A stretch of 64,000 nt of DNA, taken from positions 1,364,001 to 1,428,000 of the forward strand of contig NZ_CP094657.1 in assembly GCF_023920705.1 (NCBI RefSeq), read 5' to 3'. The position numbers were made by a program, and so were the translations under genes. The stretch comes from Acinetobacter sp. XS-4 (GTDB lineage: Bacteria; Pseudomonadota; Gammaproteobacteria; Pseudomonadales; Moraxellaceae). A model generated the notes under the pieces. It had not been told where the DNA came from, made no database searches, and saw nothing but the letters and a program-made list of their open reading frames with translations. Below, piece by piece: positions 45,262-53,364 of the stretch; position 1 is the first letter of the stretch, and every line of letters starts with the position of its first letter.

Positions 45262-45978
45262 ATGATAACTTCAGAAACATCGCCTGTAGAAACACGTATT
45301 GTGATTATTGATGATGAGCCTCAAATCCGTAAATTTTTAGATATTGCCTTAAGAACACAAAAATATAAGACCACGCTCTGTGAGACTGGATACAAAGGTC
45401 TGGAAGCTTTGGCAACCCAAGGTGCTGACTTGGTTATTCTAGATCTAGGCCTACCCGATTTAGACGGGAAAGAAGTGCTTCAAGAGTTACGTAGCTGGTC
45501 GAATGTGCCTGTTATTGTGTTATCTGTACGGGCTGATGAATATGAAAAAGTTGCTCTGCTCGATGCTGGCGCAAATGATTACATGACCAAGCCTTTTAGT
45601 GTGCAAGAGCTTTTGGCGCGCATACGTGTCATTCTAAGGAACCAACCGATTCAGCAAGAAGCTCATGTGTATGACGATGGCTATCTTAAAGTTGATGTCA
45701 CGCAACGTTTAGTTTGGGTTGAGCAACAGCCAATTACTTTAACTCGAAAAGAATTTCAACTTTTGACACTATTAATGCGCTATCAAGGACAGCTTTTAAC
45801 ACAGCCACAGCTTTTAAAAGAACTTTGGGGGCCAACCCATCAGGAAGATACTCACTATTTACGTATTTTGGTGGGTAAACTACGTAGTAAATTGGGAGAT
45901 AACGCGATTCAACCACGCTATATTGCTACTGAACCTGGTGTTGGATTACGTTTTTTAGCACAACAGAAAAATCATTAA
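45262..45978 (+). CDS. kdpE: Response regulator KdpE
   Basis: KdpE is an OmpR-family regulator that activates the kdp operon when phosphorylated by KdpD. It is 238 residues. The receiver domain has the acidic pocket IIDDEPQ, phospho-acceptor Asp61 in VILDLGLPD, and Lys in MTKPFSVQEL. The C-terminal winged helix has LTRKEFQLLTLLMRYQGQLLT and RYIATEPGVGLRF. It is the last gene of kdpABCDE. The tandem repeats at 37940 are its most likely target. Confidence 0.96.
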   Translation: MITSETSPVETRIVIIDDEPQIRKFLDIALRTQKYKTTLCETGYKGLEALATQGADLVILDLGLPDLDGKEVLQELRSWSNVPVIVLSVRADEYEKVALLDAGANDYMTKPFSVQELLARIRVILRNQPIQQEAHVYDDGYLKVDVTQRLVWVEQQPITLTRKEFQLLTLLMRYQGQLLTQPQLLKELWGPTHQEDTHYLRILVGKLRSKLGDNAIQPRYIATEPGVGLRFLAQQKNH

Positions 45979-45986
45979 TGAGGTAT

Positions 45987-46016
45987 AAAAAAACCTTAGG
46001 GAATGTCTCCCTAAGG
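45987..46016 (-). terminator. Terminator between kdpE and the GS-like gene
   Basis: CCTTAGGGA (45994-46002) and TCCCTAAGG (46008-46016) form the stem. The A-run at 45987-45993 becomes a T-run on the minus strand, so it is a good terminator for the GS-like gene; on the plus strand it lacks a T-run. Confidence 0.85.
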
Positions 46017-46053
46017 GATTGCAAAGTGGTTTATATCTTTTAGCTTTTTTTAT

Positions 46054-47478
46054 TTAAATATCCCAATGTTGTTCTGCTTCAGTCATTTGGCTGTAAATAT
46101 TTTGATATTCAGCCTGTTTCACTGTGTACCAATGCTCTACAAAGTCAGCTCCTAAATATCCTTTTAAAATAAGACTTCCTTTAAATATTTTTAAGGCTTC
46201 TGGTTGGTTGTTAGCTAATAAAATGTGTTCGTCTGGAAATTTTAAAAGATGTGCAGGTTTTGGTAGCGGTAATTTATGAGATAAGCCGTAAGACACACCA
46301 GCTAAAATAGTCGCTGCAACCAGATAGGGGTTACAGTCGGCTCCAGCAACCCGATATTCTAAACGTTGATTTTGTAGATCTGAGCATGGAATGCGAATTG
46401 CGACATTACGATTATTGGTATCCCAATTTGCTTCTAGTGGCACATGATGACCAATTTTAAAACGTCTATAAGAATTAATATTAGGCGCTAAAATCGCCAT
46501 AGATGCAGGCATTAACTCAATGAGTCCGCTAATCGCGTTTAGTAATTTGACTGACAGCTCATCTTTTGCTTCTGCTGAACTAAATATATTTTCATGGTAT
46601 TGATTAAGTAGACTCATATGAAAATGCATGCCACTTCCGGCTTTTGCCAAGTTCGGTTTCGCCATGAAACAAGCAGTTAAGTCATGCTTTCTTGCAACTT
46701 GCTTTACAATTCTTTTTAAAGCATTAATTTGATCGCAGAGCTTTAAAATATCATGGCTATGTTGGAGGTTTAATTCATATTGTCCAGGAGATGACTCTGC
46801 AACAATAGCGGTAATTTCAATAGATTGTAGTAGGGCTGCTTTCTCAACTTCATCTAGGACTTGCTGATAGTTATTCGGTGCATCTATATCGAAACATTGG
46901 TTTTCTATGCTGGTTTCAGACGGATGCTGAGGTGAGAAAAGATAAAACTCTAGTTCGGCAGCCATAACAGGAAAATAATTGGTAGCCTGTAACTGATTTA
47001 ATAATTTTTTTAATATATTGCGTGGTTCATAATGACAATCTGAACCATTTTCTTCTTGCATGGATAGGTAAAGCTGGGCATTCAATTCAGGAGATAATGC
47101 ACTGGGTTGCAAGCTGCCTAAAATGGGTAGGCAAAGTCTGTCTGGTTCACCAATATATTTTCCTAAACCTGTCTCTTCAATCACTTTTCCATCTAGGCTC
47201 ATAGCGTACACAGAAAGTGGAAAATAGCACCCATTAGAGAGATTCTTTAAACTTTTAACATCAATCCGTTTACCACGAATATGTCCGTTTAAGTCGTGCA
47301 GACAAATATCAATGTGTTGGGTATTTGGATATAAATTTAAATATTCATCCACCTCTTTTAAAAAAAGTTCTGAGTCGAAAATGTGAGCTTGTATCGATGG
47401 AATAAAATCATCCGAGATTTTAAAAGGTTTAAAGTGAGGATTTTGTAAGTTTAAACTTGGGTAAATATGAGTACTCAT
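46054..47478 (-). CDS. Glutamine synthetase family protein, gamma-glutamylpolyamine synthetase type
   Basis: This 474-residue enzyme has the glutamine synthetase fold: a beta-grasp N-domain (DICLHDLNGHIRGKR) and a catalytic domain with ELEFYLFSP, SSPGQYELNLQHS, GSGMHFHMSLL and the ATP/Glu site ANWDTNNRNVAIRIP, then EYRVAGADCNPYLVAATILAG. The pattern resembles PuuA (gamma-glutamylputrescine synthetase) more than GlnA: it lacks the GlnA adenylylation loop and is shorter in several segments. It probably ligates glutamate to an amine. The gene stands alone, with no puu catabolic genes nearby, so the amine is not defined. Confidence 0.88.
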   Translation of the reverse strand: MSTHIYPSLNLQNPHFKPFKISDDFIPSIQAHIFDSELFLKEVDEYLNLYPNTQHIDICLHDLNGHIRGKRIDVKSLKNLSNGCYFPLSVYAMSLDGKVIEETGLGKYIGEPDRLCLPILGSLQPSALSPELNAQLYLSMQEENGSDCHYEPRNILKKLLNQLQATNYFPVMAAELEFYLFSPQHPSETSIENQCFDIDAPNNYQQVLDEVEKAALLQSIEITAIVAESSPGQYELNLQHSHDILKLCDQINALKRIVKQVARKHDLTACFMAKPNLAKAGSGMHFHMSLLNQYHENIFSSAEAKDELSVKLLNAISGLIELMPASMAILAPNINSYRRFKIGHHVPLEANWDTNNRNVAIRIPCSDLQNQRLEYRVAGADCNPYLVAATILAGVSYGLSHKLPLPKPAHLLKFPDEHILLANNQPEALKIFKGSLILKGYLGADFVEHWYTVKQAEYQNIYSQMTEAEQHWDI

Positions 47479-47883
47479 TATAAAAAACCTTGGTGGCTAT
47501 TTAGCTAAAATCCTACCGTAGCCTGTGAAGTTAATCGCGTAAAAAAAGGGTAAAATGATTAAAGATTAATTTTTGGGATTTTTTAATTATTTATATTAAA
47601 AATTATGTAGTTAGTTTAGGTTTTTATAGTGAAAAAATTAAGTAAAATTAATGTCTAAGGGCAGTCTAAGAGTGAGCAAATTTCTTCGAATTTGATTTTT
47701 TAAATTAAACAATATTAGGAATTATGACCTTTCAAGTTGGTGAGATGATCAAACTGATTTAAACTTAAAGGCTTATCCAGTGAGACACTTATTTTTGAAG
47801 TCTTGAATAGAGCAAGACCTTTTAGAGTATTTACTGGAATTTTATTTTTGCGGTTTTGAATTTTATTTTTGAGTTATCTTAAT
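47479..47883. other. AT-rich gap between the GS-like gene and the DUF2799-type lipoprotein gene
   Basis: No gene is evident in this divergent region of about 400 bases. It contains a direct repeat of GAATTTTATTTTTG (about 47837 and 47858) just before the lipoprotein start. Promoters for both neighbours must lie here, but I could not choose between several AT-rich candidates. Confidence 0.45.
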
Positions 47884-48432
47884 ATGAAAAATATTGGTTT
47901 AGCCATTTTAGCAATCAGCCTTTCAGGTTGTGCTGCAATGAGCGTAGAAGAATGTAAGACTGCGAATTGGTCATTAGTGGGTGAGAAAGATGGTTCAAAA
48001 GGTTCGTCGCCACGTTTAGATCAATATTACAAAGCGTGTGGAAAAGCCAATATTGTTCCAGATCAAAAGTCATACGAACGCGGGTATAAAGAAGGTTTAG
48101 GGTATTATTGCCAGCCAACAAATATTTTTTATAGTGCTTTAGAGGGTAGTGGCAATATCAATGTGTGCCCAGTCGAGCAGCGCAATCGTTTAAGACCTTA
48201 TTATCAGGCAGCTTCTGATTACTATAATGCAAAAAATGAATATGACCGTTATGACGAAAAGTTTAAGCAATATTCTGACAGTGCTTATAACGAAAAGTTA
48301 AAGCCAGAAGAGCGTGAACGTTATCGTAAACTTTTAAAAGAATTACAAATTGATCGTGACCGTATTAATCGAAACTATTGGAACTCAATTCGAGATATTG
48401 AACGTTTCAAATATGATCATGGCTTAAAATAA
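47884..48432 (+). CDS. DUF2799-type lipoprotein
   Basis: This is a 182-residue lipoprotein with signal peptide MKNIGLAILAISLSGCAAM (lipobox LSGC, Cys16). I chose ATG 47884 instead of the upstream TTG 47869 because it gives a canonical lipoprotein signal. The mature protein has the DUF2799 pattern (MSVEECKTANWSLVGEKDGSKG, YERGYKEGLGYYC) and a C-terminal charged, probably coiled-coil helix rich in Lys, Glu, Arg and Tyr. It is envelope-associated; function is unknown. A strong terminator follows. Confidence 0.82.
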   Translation: MKNIGLAILAISLSGCAAMSVEECKTANWSLVGEKDGSKGSSPRLDQYYKACGKANIVPDQKSYERGYKEGLGYYCQPTNIFYSALEGSGNINVCPVEQRNRLRPYYQAASDYYNAKNEYDRYDEKFKQYSDSAYNEKLKPEERERYRKLLKELQIDRDRINRNYWNSIRDIERFKYDHGLK

Positions 48433-48437
48433 TATTT

Positions 48438-48476
48438 AAAAAAGGATTGATCCGAATTAGATCAATCCTTTTTTAT
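48438..48476. terminator. Bidirectional terminator between the lipoprotein gene and coq7
   Basis: AAAAAAGGATTGATC (48438-48452) and GATCAATCCTTTTTT (48460-48474) form a perfect stem with a 7-base loop. The A- and T-runs serve both strands. Confidence 0.92.
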
Positions 48477-48477
48477 C

Positions 48478-49113
48478 TTAAAGATAATAACTAGTTTTTG
48501 TCATTAACTTTGAAATAGCAGTCATCGTAATTTTTACAGCATATGGTAATTCAACACCGCCTGCTTCAAGCGCTGTATGGCGATGATGTAATTCATCTTC
48601 ATTCATTTGCTCTAAAATTTTACGAGAACGATCATCTTGAGCAGGTAACTGGTTTAAATGATCTTGTAAATGAAGGCTGACCTGACGTTCAGTTTCTGCA
48701 ACAAAACCTAAGCTATATTTGTCACCTGCAATGCCGGCAAGAGCACCCATACCATATGAAAGCCCATACCAAATTGGGTTTAATAAACTAGTATGACTAT
48801 TTAGCTCTTTTAAACGAACTTCACACCACGCTAAATGATCTTGTTCTTCAATTGCAGCTTGTTGCATTTCTTGGCGTACATTTGGCAATTTCGCCGTTAA
48901 TGCTTGTCCATGATAAAGGGCTTGTGCGCATACTTCACCACTATGGTTAACACGCATTAAGCCTGCGACATGGCGAGCATCTTCTACTCCTAGTTTTGCT
49001 TCAACCGATTCGGCCGGATTTTGGCGCTGTGCTGCGGTTGCACCCGGAACAAGACTACGTAATGCTTGATCAAAAGAGTTAATAAGCTGATCAATTCCAG
49101 TATAGTGGCGCAT
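48478..49113 (-). CDS. coq7: 2-polyprenyl-3-methyl-6-methoxy-1,4-benzoquinone monooxygenase
   Basis: Coq7 is the diiron hydroxylase that makes the penultimate intermediate of ubiquinone (the step done by UbiF in E. coli). In the 211-residue sequence the metal ligands are seen as paired E and ExxH motifs: NHSGEVCAQALYHGQ, EEQDHLAWCEVR, AETERQVSLHLQDH and NEDELHHRHTALEAG. It lies 3 bases after the MFS gene and ends at a shared terminator. It gives quinone for the cyo quinol oxidase elsewhere in the window. Confidence 0.95.
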   Translation of the reverse strand: MRHYTGIDQLINSFDQALRSLVPGATAAQRQNPAESVEAKLGVEDARHVAGLMRVNHSGEVCAQALYHGQALTAKLPNVRQEMQQAAIEEQDHLAWCEVRLKELNSHTSLLNPIWYGLSYGMGALAGIAGDKYSLGFVAETERQVSLHLQDHLNQLPAQDDRSRKILEQMNEDELHHRHTALEAGGVELPYAVKITMTAISKLMTKTSYYL

Positions 49114-49116
49114 AAA

Positions 49117-50439
49117 TTAGTCCTCCAAAGAAAGATGTGCTGTGGCAAGCATTGGTTTTAGACGTGCTAGAAGCCAAATACTAAAGATTGCACTAAGTAC
49201 AGCTGTAATAATAAATAGTATTTTAATATCAATTTTTAAAACACTTAAGATTAAGATTGAAAAAATTGCAGATGAAACCATAAAAACGGCATTTAAAATG
49301 TTGTTTGCTGCTACAACACGAGCGCGATGTGAACGTGGTGAATAAGCCTGCATCATGGCATATAAAGGAACAATATAAAAACCGCCGCTAATCCCCAGTA
49401 AAGTCACCGCTAACATGACATGATAGTAAACCCAGCCTTGAGTAAAAATATCTTTTAACGTGAGTAATGCACCAGTTCTTTCGGGTACAAAAGCTAAACT
49501 CGCGGCAAGGTAAAGCGCAAAAAGGGTAAGGCCAATCGCACCAATTGGTACCATTTTAATATTAATTTCTGAGCCGCCAATTTTACGGCAAAGAAGAGAC
49601 CCGACCCCAATACCGACTGAAAAGAAAGTAAGCAAAAGGCTAACCACATTTTCTGATGCATGCAGATTTTGTTGGGTGAGCTGTGGAATTTGCGTTAAAT
49701 AAGTAGCACCATAAAACCAGTACCACGAGTTACCTAACAAAATGGTGAATACTAAAGGTAAGCTTTTGGCATATTTAATCGTTTGAAAACTTGTACGAAT
49801 GAAATTCCAGTCAATCTTTAAATCGGGAGCAGCAACTTTCTGTGGCAAAATGAAGCGGCTACATAAATAGCCAATGCAAGCAATAATTACAACAGTAAGA
49901 CTAATCCACAATAAGTTCCCATGTGAGGATGCAATTACAGCGCCACCTAAAATCATCCCGAATAAAATTGCCATTGAAGTGCCTGACTGAAACAGAGCAT
50001 TACCAGACATTAATTCTTGCGGTTTTAAAATTTCAGGCAAAATAGCGTATTTGATGGGGCCAAAGAATGTTGAATGTGTTCCCATTAAGAATAAAGCAAG
50101 AAGAAGCAACCATAAGTGCCCCAATAAAAAACCGGCAGATCCAATGAGCATAATAATAATTTCTAAAATTTTTATGCCGCGGACGAGTTGTGAGCGCTCA
50201 TATTTATCTGCAATTTGTCCGGCAGTTGCCGAAAAAAAGAAATAGGGCAAAATAAACAAGAGAGCTGCCAAATTATTAAGGGTACTTACAGGAGCAGATT
50301 GCTGCTGAATCAAGCCATAAGTAATCACTAATAATAAAGCTTGCTTAAAAACGTTATCATTTAATGCGCCAAAAAACTGGGTAAAAAACATCGGTACGAA
50401 CCGACGTGATGTCATCAGGTGCTCATCTTGTTTCATCAT
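49117..50439 (-). CDS. MFS transporter, LplT-like lysophospholipid/acyl transporter family
   Basis: This membrane protein of about 440 residues and 12 helices has the FFTQFFGALNDNVFKQALL N-terminal signature typical of the LplT/acylglycerophosphoethanolamine transporter group, as found in fused Aas-like proteins. It also has GTHSTFFGPIKYAILP, a conserved LplT block. I chose ATG 50439; a longer frame would start at TTG 50445 and a shorter one at ATG 50436. No acyltransferase domain is fused or adjacent, unlike the aas-lplT pairs of enterobacteria. It is likely cotranscribed with coq7 (3-base gap). Confidence 0.85.
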   Translation of the reverse strand: MMKQDEHLMTSRRFVPMFFTQFFGALNDNVFKQALLLVITYGLIQQQSAPVSTLNNLAALLFILPYFFFSATAGQIADKYERSQLVRGIKILEIIIMLIGSAGFLLGHLWLLLLALFLMGTHSTFFGPIKYAILPEILKPQELMSGNALFQSGTSMAILFGMILGGAVIASSHGNLLWISLTVVIIACIGYLCSRFILPQKVAAPDLKIDWNFIRTSFQTIKYAKSLPLVFTILLGNSWYWFYGATYLTQIPQLTQQNLHASENVVSLLLTFFSVGIGVGSLLCRKIGGSEINIKMVPIGAIGLTLFALYLAASLAFVPERTGALLTLKDIFTQGWVYYHVMLAVTLLGISGGFYIVPLYAMMQAYSPRSHRARVVAANNILNAVFMVSSAIFSILILSVLKIDIKILFIITAVLSAIFSIWLLARLKPMLATAHLSLED

Positions 50440-50605
50440 GTGCAAACTTCATTGTGTTTTATAAAAAAATGTGACCGAGTGTTAATTTGCATCTAAAACC
50501 ATGTATGATATTTTTAACGCTTGATTAAATGAAAAATCAATGGTTTTGAGTGAGTTTTACACTTACCTTGGTGCGTTTTATTAAAAAATAAGTCTAGAGT
50601 TTTCT

Positions 50606-53338
50606 ATGCCTTCTAAAATTAAGTTTAAACAGTCAACTCTCTCTCATTCTATGCATTTAATTTTAAAAATGCAGGGGATTCCTAAACTTATTTGTAGCAG
50701 CTTGTTGTTAACGGTTTGTGTAACGCCAAGCTTTGCTCAAACCTCTGTTGAGAGTAACTCTTCAACTTTAAATCAGACCGTGCCTGATGCATCAACTGAA
50801 CAATTAGTTCCAGTGAGTCAGCAAACAACTGCTCCCATAACAGATATTGCTACACTTGTGACTCAAGCGCAGCAGCAACAAGATAGCTTGGCTATATTGC
50901 AACAACAAGAACAATTTCCAAATCAAATTGACGAATTTAAGCCAATCGCACTTGATAATCTTGAGGATTTGCCTGACTTGCCTGTTGACCAAAACATGGC
51001 AAATGAAATTTATAAAGTCGCTGAAGAAGCTAAAAGTGAAGCACAAAACTTCCAAAATGGTACTCAAAGACTACCCGAAGTTACAGTCAATGATGCAACT
51101 CAGTCTGAACTTAATCAGATTAATCAAGCACCTGTAAATATTGATCAGCTTATGCAAGAGATTAAATCTGATAGCCAGATTGTAGTCGAAGCCAATGAAA
51201 CTGGAAAAACTTTACCTGAATTAACTCCGGAGGCTGAACAGCCACCTGAGCAAGCTGGTTTCTTTAAACGTATTTTAAATAAAGTACGTCCACCACGTGC
51301 AATTCCGATGGAACAAGTGCCACGTATTAGTGCGGATGTGGACGGTGCTTCAGATGTGCTGGCTAAAAATATTAAAGGTAAGTTATCAACATTTACCCAA
51401 GAATCATTTGAAGATTTTAATGCCGCTTTACCTCAGCTCAGAACGCTAAGTAATCAGGCTGCGCAAGCAGTGGGTTATTATAATGCTGAGTTTAAATTTG
51501 AAAAATTAAGTCCGAGCCGAGTTCGCGTTAAGGTTACACCAAATGAACCTGTACGAATTAATGAGCAAAATATCGAATTTACTGGTGCTGGTGAAAAACA
51601 AGCTCAGTTTCAGGTTATTCGCTTAATTCCTGATCAAGATGTGGGTGATATCTTTAACCATGGTTTATATGAAACCACGAAAACCCGAATCGTTAATGCA
51701 GCCACTGATAACGGTTATTTTGATGCTTTTTGGCGACTGCATGATGTGAAAGTGAGTCAGCCAGAAAACAAGGCTGATATCAATTTGCGCTATGAAACAG
51801 GTGAGCGCTACAAATTAGATAAGGTTGAGTTTCGCATGAGCGATCCATCGAAACCCTTGCCTTTGAACCAAAATATTTTAGAAAGTATGGCCCCTTGGAA
51901 AGAAGGTGATGACTATGCATTTTGGCGTGTAAATACTTTAGCAAATAACCTAACTAACTCGCGTTATTTTAACTACACCTTAGTTGATAGCATCAAACCC
52001 GATCCAATTGAAAAACCACTTGAGCTACCGCCAGATTTGCAGGCTTTAGTCGATGAGCAAAATATCGATGTGGATGAGTCTAATTTACTTTCACCCGAAG
52101 AAAGACAACTTGCTAAAGCACGTCAATTCGCTACATCTAATAAAGAAGTTACGCAAAACGTAGCAGATGAAAAACAGTTTGCAGGAACACAAAAAACAAA
52201 AGAAGCAGAACCTCAAACAGCAATGTTGCAAAGTGCGTCAGTTCAGCAGGCGGAACAAGAAACTGAACAAGATCGTTTACAAGCTCAAGCACGTGAAACG
52301 AAAAGAATTCCAGTCATTGTGACTTTAAACGCAGATAGGCTAAATAGTTTAGAAACGGGTATTGGTTATGGGACCGATACAGGTGCACGTTTACGTAGTC
52401 AGTATCGCCGCTCTATTGTGAATAAATATGGTCATTCTTTCGATGCTAACTTGGAAGTCTCGCAAATTCGTCAATCTATTGATGGCCGATATAGTATTCC
52501 CTACAAACACCCGTTGAATGACTACTTTAACATTGTGGGCGGTTATGAGCGTGAAACGCGTGATGATATTGGTCCAGATGTAAGTTTGCTTACTGAATCC
52601 GCTGTTGTTGGTGGTGAACGAATCATTAAACGTCCGTTAGGTAACTGGCAACATACTTTTGGTGTCCGTTATCGTTTAGACCGTTTGACCCAACAGGGTA
52701 ATGTTGATATTTCTGAGTTACCAGATGCTTTTAAAACTGCAGCATCAGAGCAAGAAGCACTATTATTTAGTTATGAGACCTCTAAAACCTCAAGTAATAC
52801 ACGTTTAAACCCAACGAAAGCTTTTAAACAAACCTATAAGGTAGAATTAGGTAGCGAGAGTTTACTGTCCGATGCCAATATGGCAATTGCAAGTGCGGGT
52901 TGGAGATTTATTTATTCTCTGGGTGAAAATGATGATCATCAATTCGTTGGAAGATCTGACCTTAGCTACATTTTTACCGATGATTTTGACAAAGTTCCGT
53001 ACAATCTTAGATTCTTTACCGGTGGTGACCAAACAATTCGTGGCTTTGACTATAAGAGTCTTTCTCCGGAAGTAGATGGATATAAAATTGGTGGACAAGC
53101 TTTGGCTGTAGGTTCTTTAGAATATAACTATCAGTTTAAGGACGGTTGGCGAGCTGCTGTTTTCTCTGACTTTGGTAATGCCTATGATAAAGACTTTAGT
53201 AATCCAGCAGCTTATAGCGTTGGGGTGGGAATTCGCTGGAAGTCTCCAATCGGTCCAATCCGTTTAGATGTCGCTTCGGGTATTTCAGATGAAAACCATC
53301 CGATTCGTTTACATTTCTTTATAGGCCCACAACTTTAA
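50606..53338 (+). CDS. tamA: Translocation and assembly module subunit TamA, extended form
   Basis: TamA is a BamA-like outer membrane barrel (Omp85) that works with TamB in moving lipids or proteins to the outer membrane. At 910 residues it is far longer than E. coli TamA (577). The signal peptide ends near CVTPSFAQ (about residue 45). A Gln/Pro/Glu-rich, probably disordered region of about 190 residues comes before POTRA1 (from about 240). Three POTRA domains follow, but POTRA3 is split by a charged insert (about 467-565) just before IPVIVTLNADR. The barrel (about 585-910) has the RFFTGGDQTIRGFDYKSL lid-lock motif and ends in FIGPQL. It is followed by tamB (26-base gap). ATG 50651 is a possible alternative start. 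Confidence 0.93.
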   Translation: MPSKIKFKQSTLSHSMHLILKMQGIPKLICSSLLLTVCVTPSFAQTSVESNSSTLNQTVPDASTEQLVPVSQQTTAPITDIATLVTQAQQQQDSLAILQQQEQFPNQIDEFKPIALDNLEDLPDLPVDQNMANEIYKVAEEAKSEAQNFQNGTQRLPEVTVNDATQSELNQINQAPVNIDQLMQEIKSDSQIVVEANETGKTLPELTPEAEQPPEQAGFFKRILNKVRPPRAIPMEQVPRISADVDGASDVLAKNIKGKLSTFTQESFEDFNAALPQLRTLSNQAAQAVGYYNAEFKFEKLSPSRVRVKVTPNEPVRINEQNIEFTGAGEKQAQFQVIRLIPDQDVGDIFNHGLYETTKTRIVNAATDNGYFDAFWRLHDVKVSQPENKADINLRYETGERYKLDKVEFRMSDPSKPLPLNQNILESMAPWKEGDDYAFWRVNTLANNLTNSRYFNYTLVDSIKPDPIEKPLELPPDLQALVDEQNIDVDESNLLSPEERQLAKARQFATSNKEVTQNVADEKQFAGTQKTKEAEPQTAMLQSASVQQAEQETEQDRLQAQARETKRIPVIVTLNADRLNSLETGIGYGTDTGARLRSQYRRSIVNKYGHSFDANLEVSQIRQSIDGRYSIPYKHPLNDYFNIVGGYERETRDDIGPDVSLLTESAVVGGERIIKRPLGNWQHTFGVRYRLDRLTQQGNVDISELPDAFKTAASEQEALLFSYETSKTSSNTRLNPTKAFKQTYKVELGSESLLSDANMAIASAGWRFIYSLGENDDHQFVGRSDLSYIFTDDFDKVPYNLRFFTGGDQTIRGFDYKSLSPEVDGYKIGGQALAVGSLEYNYQFKDGWRAAVFSDFGNAYDKDFSNPAAYSVGVGIRWKSPIGPIRLDVASGISDENHPIRLHFFIGPQL

Positions 53339-53364
53339 AAATAAAATTTTATTAGGTTTATTTT

